Origin: Demequinaceae bacterium
GTDB lineage: Bacteria > Actinomycetota > Actinomycetes > Actinomycetales > Demequinaceae
DNA length: 47,894 nucleotides
Direction of reading: 5' to 3'
NCBI GenBank assembly: GCA_017882825.1
Contig: JADGOS010000002.1
Coordinates: 1-47,894 of the forward strand
The notes under the pieces were generated by a model. The model was not told where the DNA came from, searched no databases, and saw only the letters and a program-made list of their open reading frames with translations. Position 1 is the stretch's first letter; every line of letters starts with the position of its first letter. A program made the translations under genes and the position numbers. Shown here in pieces: positions 43,790 through 47,894 of this stretch.

Positions 43790-44719
43790 CTACCCGAGCA
43801 CCTCGACGGACACCCCAGGCACCCGCTCCGTCGTGAGCACCGCGCGCCAGGTGTCGCCGCCGACGCCGTCGGCCCACGCGACCGGACCCGTCTCCAGCCC
43901 GGCGGCCGCGAGGTTCGTCCCGATCACGAGCACGGACGGCCCCGCGCCCGACACGACCGCCGCGAGCCCGTCCGCGCGCAGCCGCTCGATCATCGCGACC
44001 GCCTGGGGCATGTGGCTCGCGCGATAGCCCTGGTGGAGGCGGTCCTCGGTCGCGGCGAGCAACAGCTCCGGGTGGCCGGCGAGCGCGTGCACCAGCAGGG
44101 CCGCACGCGACGCGTTGAAGGCCGCGTCCTTGTGGGGCACCTGCGGCGGGAGCGCGGCGCGCGCCTCGGCCGTCGGCACGACGCCGTGGGGAATGAGGAC
44201 GGCTGTCTGGATCCCGGGGGCGACGGTCAGCGGCGAGGCGTGGGCGCCGTCGGCGTCCTGCCAGCAGACCACGGCGCCGCCGTAGATGGCGGGCGCGGCG
44301 TTGTCGGGGTGGCCCTCGAACTTGGTCGCGAGGCGGAGGATCGCCTCAAGGCTGAGCTCTTCGGGATCCCCCAGCACTGCGCGCGCGGCGGCGAACGCGG
44401 AAACCACCGTCGCGGCGGACGAGCCGAGGCCCTGGCCGTGCGGGATCGCGTTGACGGCGTGGATCTCGAGGCCGGGGCGTTCCGACCCGAACGTGGCGAG
44501 CGCCTCGCGGAACGCGCGGACGAACAGGTGCGACTCGTCGGCCGGGACGCGACCGGCGCCCTCGCCCTCCACCTCGACCACGACGTCGGGCCGGGCGAGG
44601 AGGCTTACCTCGATCGTGTCGACGACGCCGAGCGCCATGCCGAGCGTGTCGAACCCGGGGCCGAGGTTGCCCGCGCTCGCGGGGACGGTGACCCGGACGC
44701 GGTCCGCGACGATGTTCAC
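43790..44719 (-). CDS. thrB: Homoserine kinase
   Basis: VRVTVPASAGNLGPGFDTLGMAL, HAVNAIPHGQGLGSSAATVVSAF (GHMP kinase). GTG at 44719. Confidence 0.94.
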   Translation of the reverse strand: MNIVADRVRVTVPASAGNLGPGFDTLGMALGVVDTIEVSLLARPDVVVEVEGEGAGRVPADESHLFVRAFREALATFGSERPGLEIHAVNAIPHGQGLGSSAATVVSAFAAARAVLGDPEELSLEAILRLATKFEGHPDNAAPAIYGGAVVCWQDADGAHASPLTVAPGIQTAVLIPHGVVPTAEARAALPPQVPHKDAAFNASRAALLVHALAGHPELLLAATEDRLHQGYRASHMPQAVAMIERLRADGLAAVVSGAGPSVLVIGTNLAAAGLETGPVAWADGVGGDTWRAVLTTERVPGVSVEVLG

Positions 44720-44780
44720 GGCCGCCGCCAGATCGCGAGCCGCCCCGCAGCGACGACAGCCCCGCTCAAGCACGCCCTCA

Positions 44781-45842
44781 TCAAGACAGACCCAGCGCGT
44801 CGGCGGCCGCGGCGATGTCCACGGGAATCACGGTGGGGTCGAGCACGCGGCCGGCGAGCGCGGTCTCCGTGTCCTTGAGCCCGTTGCCGGTGACGGTGCA
44901 GGTGATGCGGGCGCCCTTGGGGACGTCCCCGGCCTCGGCGGCCGCGAGCAGCCCAGCCACCGACGCCGCGGACGCGGGCTCGACGAACACGCCGACCTCG
45001 GCGGCGATCATCGCCTGGGCCGCGAGGATCTGCGTATCGCTCACGGCGCGGATCCAGCCGCCGGACTCGTCGCGCGCGGCGACCGCGAGGTCCCACGACG
45101 CCGGGTTGCCGATGCGGATGGCCGTGGCGACGGTCTCGGGGTTCTTGATCGGCTCGCCCTTGACGAACGGCGCGGCGCCCTCGGCCTGCACGCCCCACAT
45201 GCGTGGGGTGCGCGTGGCGGGCCCGCGCTCGGCGTACTCGCGGTACCCCATCCAGTACGCGCTGATGTTCCCGGCGTTGCCCACGGGCAGCACGTGGATG
45301 TCGGGCGCGTCGCCGAGCTCGTCGCATATCTCGAACGCGGCCGTCTTCTGCCCCTGGAGCCGGAACGGGTTAACGGAGTTGACAAGCGACACCGGGTAGG
45401 AGTCCGCGAGCGCCCGGACGATGTTGAGGCAGTCGTCGAAGTTGCCGTCCACCGCGAGGAGGATGGCGCCGTGGACGACGGCCTGCGCCATCTTGCCCGC
45501 GGCGATCTTGCCCTGGGGCAGCACGACGGCGCAGCGGAGCCCGGCCTTCGCGGCGTACGCGGCGGCGGAGGCGGAGGTGTTTCCGGTCGAGGCGCAGACG
45601 ACGGTGGTCGAGCCCTCGGCGACGACCTTGGAGATGGCGGCGGTCATGCCCCGGTCCTTGAAGCTCCCCGTGGGGTTGGCGCCCTCAACCTTGAGCCACA
45701 CGTCGGCGCCCACGCGGCGCGAGATGGCGTCGGCCGGTACCAAGGGCGTGCCGCCCTCGCCCAGCGTGATGATCGGGTCGCCCTCGGCGAAGGGCAGGTA
45801 CTCCATGTATTCGCGGATGACCCCGCGCCACAGCTGCGCCAC
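44781..45842 (-). CDS. thrC: Threonine synthase
   Basis: [23 protein letters not shown] (PLP Lys), [22 protein letters not shown] at 45842 overlaps the hom stop by 1-3 nt. Confidence 0.95.
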   Translation of the reverse strand: MAQLWRGVIREYMEYLPFAEGDPIITLGEGGTPLVPADAISRRVGADVWLKVEGANPTGSFKDRGMTAAISKVVAEGSTTVVCASTGNTSASAAAYAAKAGLRCAVVLPQGKIAAGKMAQAVVHGAILLAVDGNFDDCLNIVRALADSYPVSLVNSVNPFRLQGQKTAAFEICDELGDAPDIHVLPVGNAGNISAYWMGYREYAERGPATRTPRMWGVQAEGAAPFVKGEPIKNPETVATAIRIGNPASWDLAVAARDESGGWIRAVSDTQILAAQAMIAAEVGVFVEPASAASVAGLLAAAEAGDVPKGARITCTVTGNGLKDTETALAGRVLDPTVIPVDIAAAADALGLS

Positions 45843-47137
45843 TACTCCCCCTCGATCCTCAGCACGGACAGCACCGCGTTGACCACGTCGCACTCGCGAA
45901 TCTCGTCCACCGTGGCGTCGAGGTCCGCCTCGACCGCCTCGTGCGTAGAAATGACGAGGTGGGCGAAGGGCGCTTCGGCGGCTCGGGGCGGCTGGCGCAC
46001 GGCCTCGATCGACACCTGGTGCTTGCCGAGGATCGCTGCGACCTTGGCGAGGACGCCCGGCTGGTCGAGGACCCGGAGCCGCATCTGGAACCGGGTCCGC
46101 GCCGCGCTCAGCGGTAGCACGGGGACGTCGACGTAGTTGGACTCGCGCGGGCCCTTGCCGCCGATCGCGAGGTGACGGGCCACGGAGACGATGTCTCCCA
46201 GGACGGCCGACGCCGTCGGCAGCCCCCCCGCGCCCTTGCCGTAGAACATGAGCTCGCCCGCCGCCTCGGCCTCGATGAAGACGGCGTTGAACGCGCCGCG
46301 AACGTTCGCGAGCGGGTGCGCGAGCGGCACGAGCGCGGGGTGGACGCGCACGCATACGCCAGCCTCGGTGCGCTCGGCGATCGCGAGGAGCTTGATGACG
46401 TGACCGGACTCCGCGGCCGCCGCGACGTCGTGGGGGGTGATCTCCGTGATGCCCTCGCGGTAGACATCCTCGAGCCGCACGCGCATGTGGAACGCGAGCG
46501 AAGCCAGGATCGCGGCCTTGGCCGCGGCGTCGTACCCCTCGACGTCCGCCGTCGGATCGGCCTCGGCGTAGCCCAGCTCCTGGGCCTCCTTGAGCGCGAC
46601 GTCGTACGCCAGGTGCTTCGTCGTCATCTCGTCGAGGACGTAGTTGGTGGTGCCGTTGACGATCCCGAGGATCTTCTTGACCCGGTCCCCCGCGAGGGAT
46701 TCGCGCACGGGGCGCACGAGCGGGATGGCTCCGGCGACGGCCGCCTCGAAGTAGAGGTCGGCGCCCGCGGCGTCCGCGGCCTCGTAGATCTCGGGGCCGT
46801 GCGCGGCAAGGAGGGCCTTGTTGGCGGTGACGACGGACTTGCCGCCGTTGAGCGCGCGAAGCAGTACGGTGCGTGCGGGCTCAATCCCGCCCATTAACTC
46901 CACGATGATGTCGGCCTCGGCGACGAGCGCTCCGAGGTCCGAGGTGAGCAGGGAGCGGGGGAGGTCGTCCTCACGCGCCTCGTCTGGATCGAGGACGGCG
47001 ATGCCGACGATCTCGGGAATCGCGCCGATGCGCTGTGCGAGATCGTCCTTCTGCTCGATGAGAAGGCGCGCCACCTGGGAGCCGACGGTGCCGGCCCCGA
47101 GGATCGCGATACGCACGCGCCGCTGGTCATCTGCCAC
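45842..47137 (-). CDS. hom: Homoserine dehydrogenase (with C-terminal ACT domain)
   Basis: [62 protein letters not shown]-like [25 protein letters not shown]. Confidence 0.95.
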   Translation of the reverse strand: MADDQRRVRIAILGAGTVGSQVARLLIEQKDDLAQRIGAIPEIVGIAVLDPDEAREDDLPRSLLTSDLGALVAEADIIVELMGGIEPARTVLLRALNGGKSVVTANKALLAAHGPEIYEAADAAGADLYFEAAVAGAIPLVRPVRESLAGDRVKKILGIVNGTTNYVLDEMTTKHLAYDVALKEAQELGYAEADPTADVEGYDAAAKAAILASLAFHMRVRLEDVYREGITEITPHDVAAAAESGHVIKLLAIAERTEAGVCVRVHPALVPLAHPLANVRGAFNAVFIEAEAAGELMFYGKGAGGLPTASAVLGDIVSVARHLAIGGKGPRESNYVDVPVLPLSAARTRFQMRLRVLDQPGVLAKVAAILGKHQVSIEAVRQPPRAAEAPFAHLVISTHEAVEADLDATVDEIRECDVVNAVLSVLRIEGE

Positions 47138-47226
47138 GGGCCAACTCTATCCGCAGTGCCGCGAGTCGCGGCGCCCCGGTAGGCTCCTGACAACGGCGCG
47201 GGGCGCCGCGAAATCGGGGAGGGCGC

Positions 47227-47778
47227 GTGGAAACTCCGTCGGAGCCGGCGAAGGTCCTCGCCGTGTGTACGGGCAACATCTGCCGCTCGCCCGCCATGGA
47301 GTTCTACCTCAAGCGCGCGTGGGGCGCCGCCGCCGCCGTCACCTCCGCGGGCACCATCGCCGCGACCGGCTGGCACATCCCCGCTCCGATGCGCGCGGTC
47401 GAGGAGGCCGCTGGACTGGTCGTTCCCGACCACGATCCCCGCCAGCTCGACGTGACCATCATCGAGGAGCAGGATCTCGTCTTGGTGTGCACCCAATCCC
47501 ACAAGGACTGGATCGAGCGCCACGTGGGGGCCGTACCCCTCAACACCTTCCTCCTCACGGAGGCGGCCGCGCTTGCCGCCGTCGCGCGCAGGCCCGTGGG
47601 CGACTCCCTCGCCGACCGGATCCGCACGGCCGCCTCGCTCCTCAGCGCGGCGCGGTCCCTCGACGACAAGATGCACGCCGACGTCGAGGACCCCTACCTG
47701 CACGGCGACGAGGCCTACGTCACGGCCATGCGGGAGATCGCCGAGAACCTCGACGTGCTGATCGCGTGGGTGGGTTAG
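47227..47778 (+). CDS. Low-molecular-weight protein tyrosine phosphatase family protein
   Basis: VLAVCTGNICRSPAMEFYL (C-x5-R-S P-loop), later DPY motif (DVEDPYLHGDEAY). Confidence 0.88.
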   Translation: METPSEPAKVLAVCTGNICRSPAMEFYLKRAWGAAAAVTSAGTIAATGWHIPAPMRAVEEAAGLVVPDHDPRQLDVTIIEEQDLVLVCTQSHKDWIERHVGAVPLNTFLLTEAAALAAVARRPVGDSLADRIRTAASLLSAARSLDDKMHADVEDPYLHGDEAYVTAMREIAENLDVLIAWVG

Positions 47779-47791
47779 GGCGCCACGCCTT

Positions 47792-47894
47792 CTAGGGAGC
47801 CACGTCCCAGGCGAGCAGGTCCTCGATCGTGTCGCGGCGCACCAGCTCGTGAGCCGCGCCGCCCCTCACCGCGACGACCGCGGGGCGCAGGAGC
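47792..47894 (-). CDS. lysA: Diaminopimelate decarboxylase, C-terminal fragment (rest lies right of the window)
   Basis: Reverse-strand translation LLRPAVVAVRGGAAHELVRRDTIEDLLAWDVAP-stop resembles the LysA C-terminus; position upstream of hom fits the actinobacterial lysA-hom order. Confidence 0.75.
   Translation of the reverse strand, partial: LLRPAVVAVRGGAAHELVRRDTIEDLLAWDVAP

Overview
This is a 47.9 kb window of high-GC actinobacterial chromosome (Micrococcales-like by gene content). It is almost entirely protein coding. I saw no rRNA, tRNA, CRISPR array, transposase or prophage genes. From left to right it contains: the 3' part of an ABC-2-like permease; an ECF-type sigma factor with a C-terminal HxxxCxxC motif; a cysteine desulfurase/mnmA pair; a DUF5701-like protein; glycogen/alpha-glucan genes (glgX, glgP, glgE, glgB); a three-gene unit made of a CxxC-less thioredoxin/TPR protein, a lipoprotein and a Pro/Thr-repeat membrane protein; a DivIVA-like coiled-coil protein; two alpha/beta hydrolases; a GH1 beta-glucosidase behind a perfect CebR-type operator; nucS divergent from a NERD-domain gene; the full atp operon (atpBEFHAGDC plus an atpI-like gene); a UndP GlcNAc-1-P transferase; tsaC/sua5; prmC; prfA; rpmE; rho; a heterodimeric ABC exporter with a TetR regulator; and the thrB-thrC-hom cluster, a low-MW phosphatase, and the C-terminus of lysA at the right edge. 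Most of this is conserved housekeeping sequence. The more unusual signals are: (i) repeated in-frame 15/18-bp tandem repeats that add low-complexity segments to otherwise conserved proteins (a basic histone-H1-like N-terminal tail on AtpD, a (G/S)SDRQ array in Rho, a repeat spanning the prfA stop/prmC start, and a PPTQTA tail on a membrane protein); (ii) several clean regulator operators (CebR-type, Crp/GlxR-type, TetR-type); (iii) the redox-motif-less thioredoxin operon. I found no convincing undescribed defence or mobile system. All calls come from reading the sequence and the ORF translations; no database search was run.
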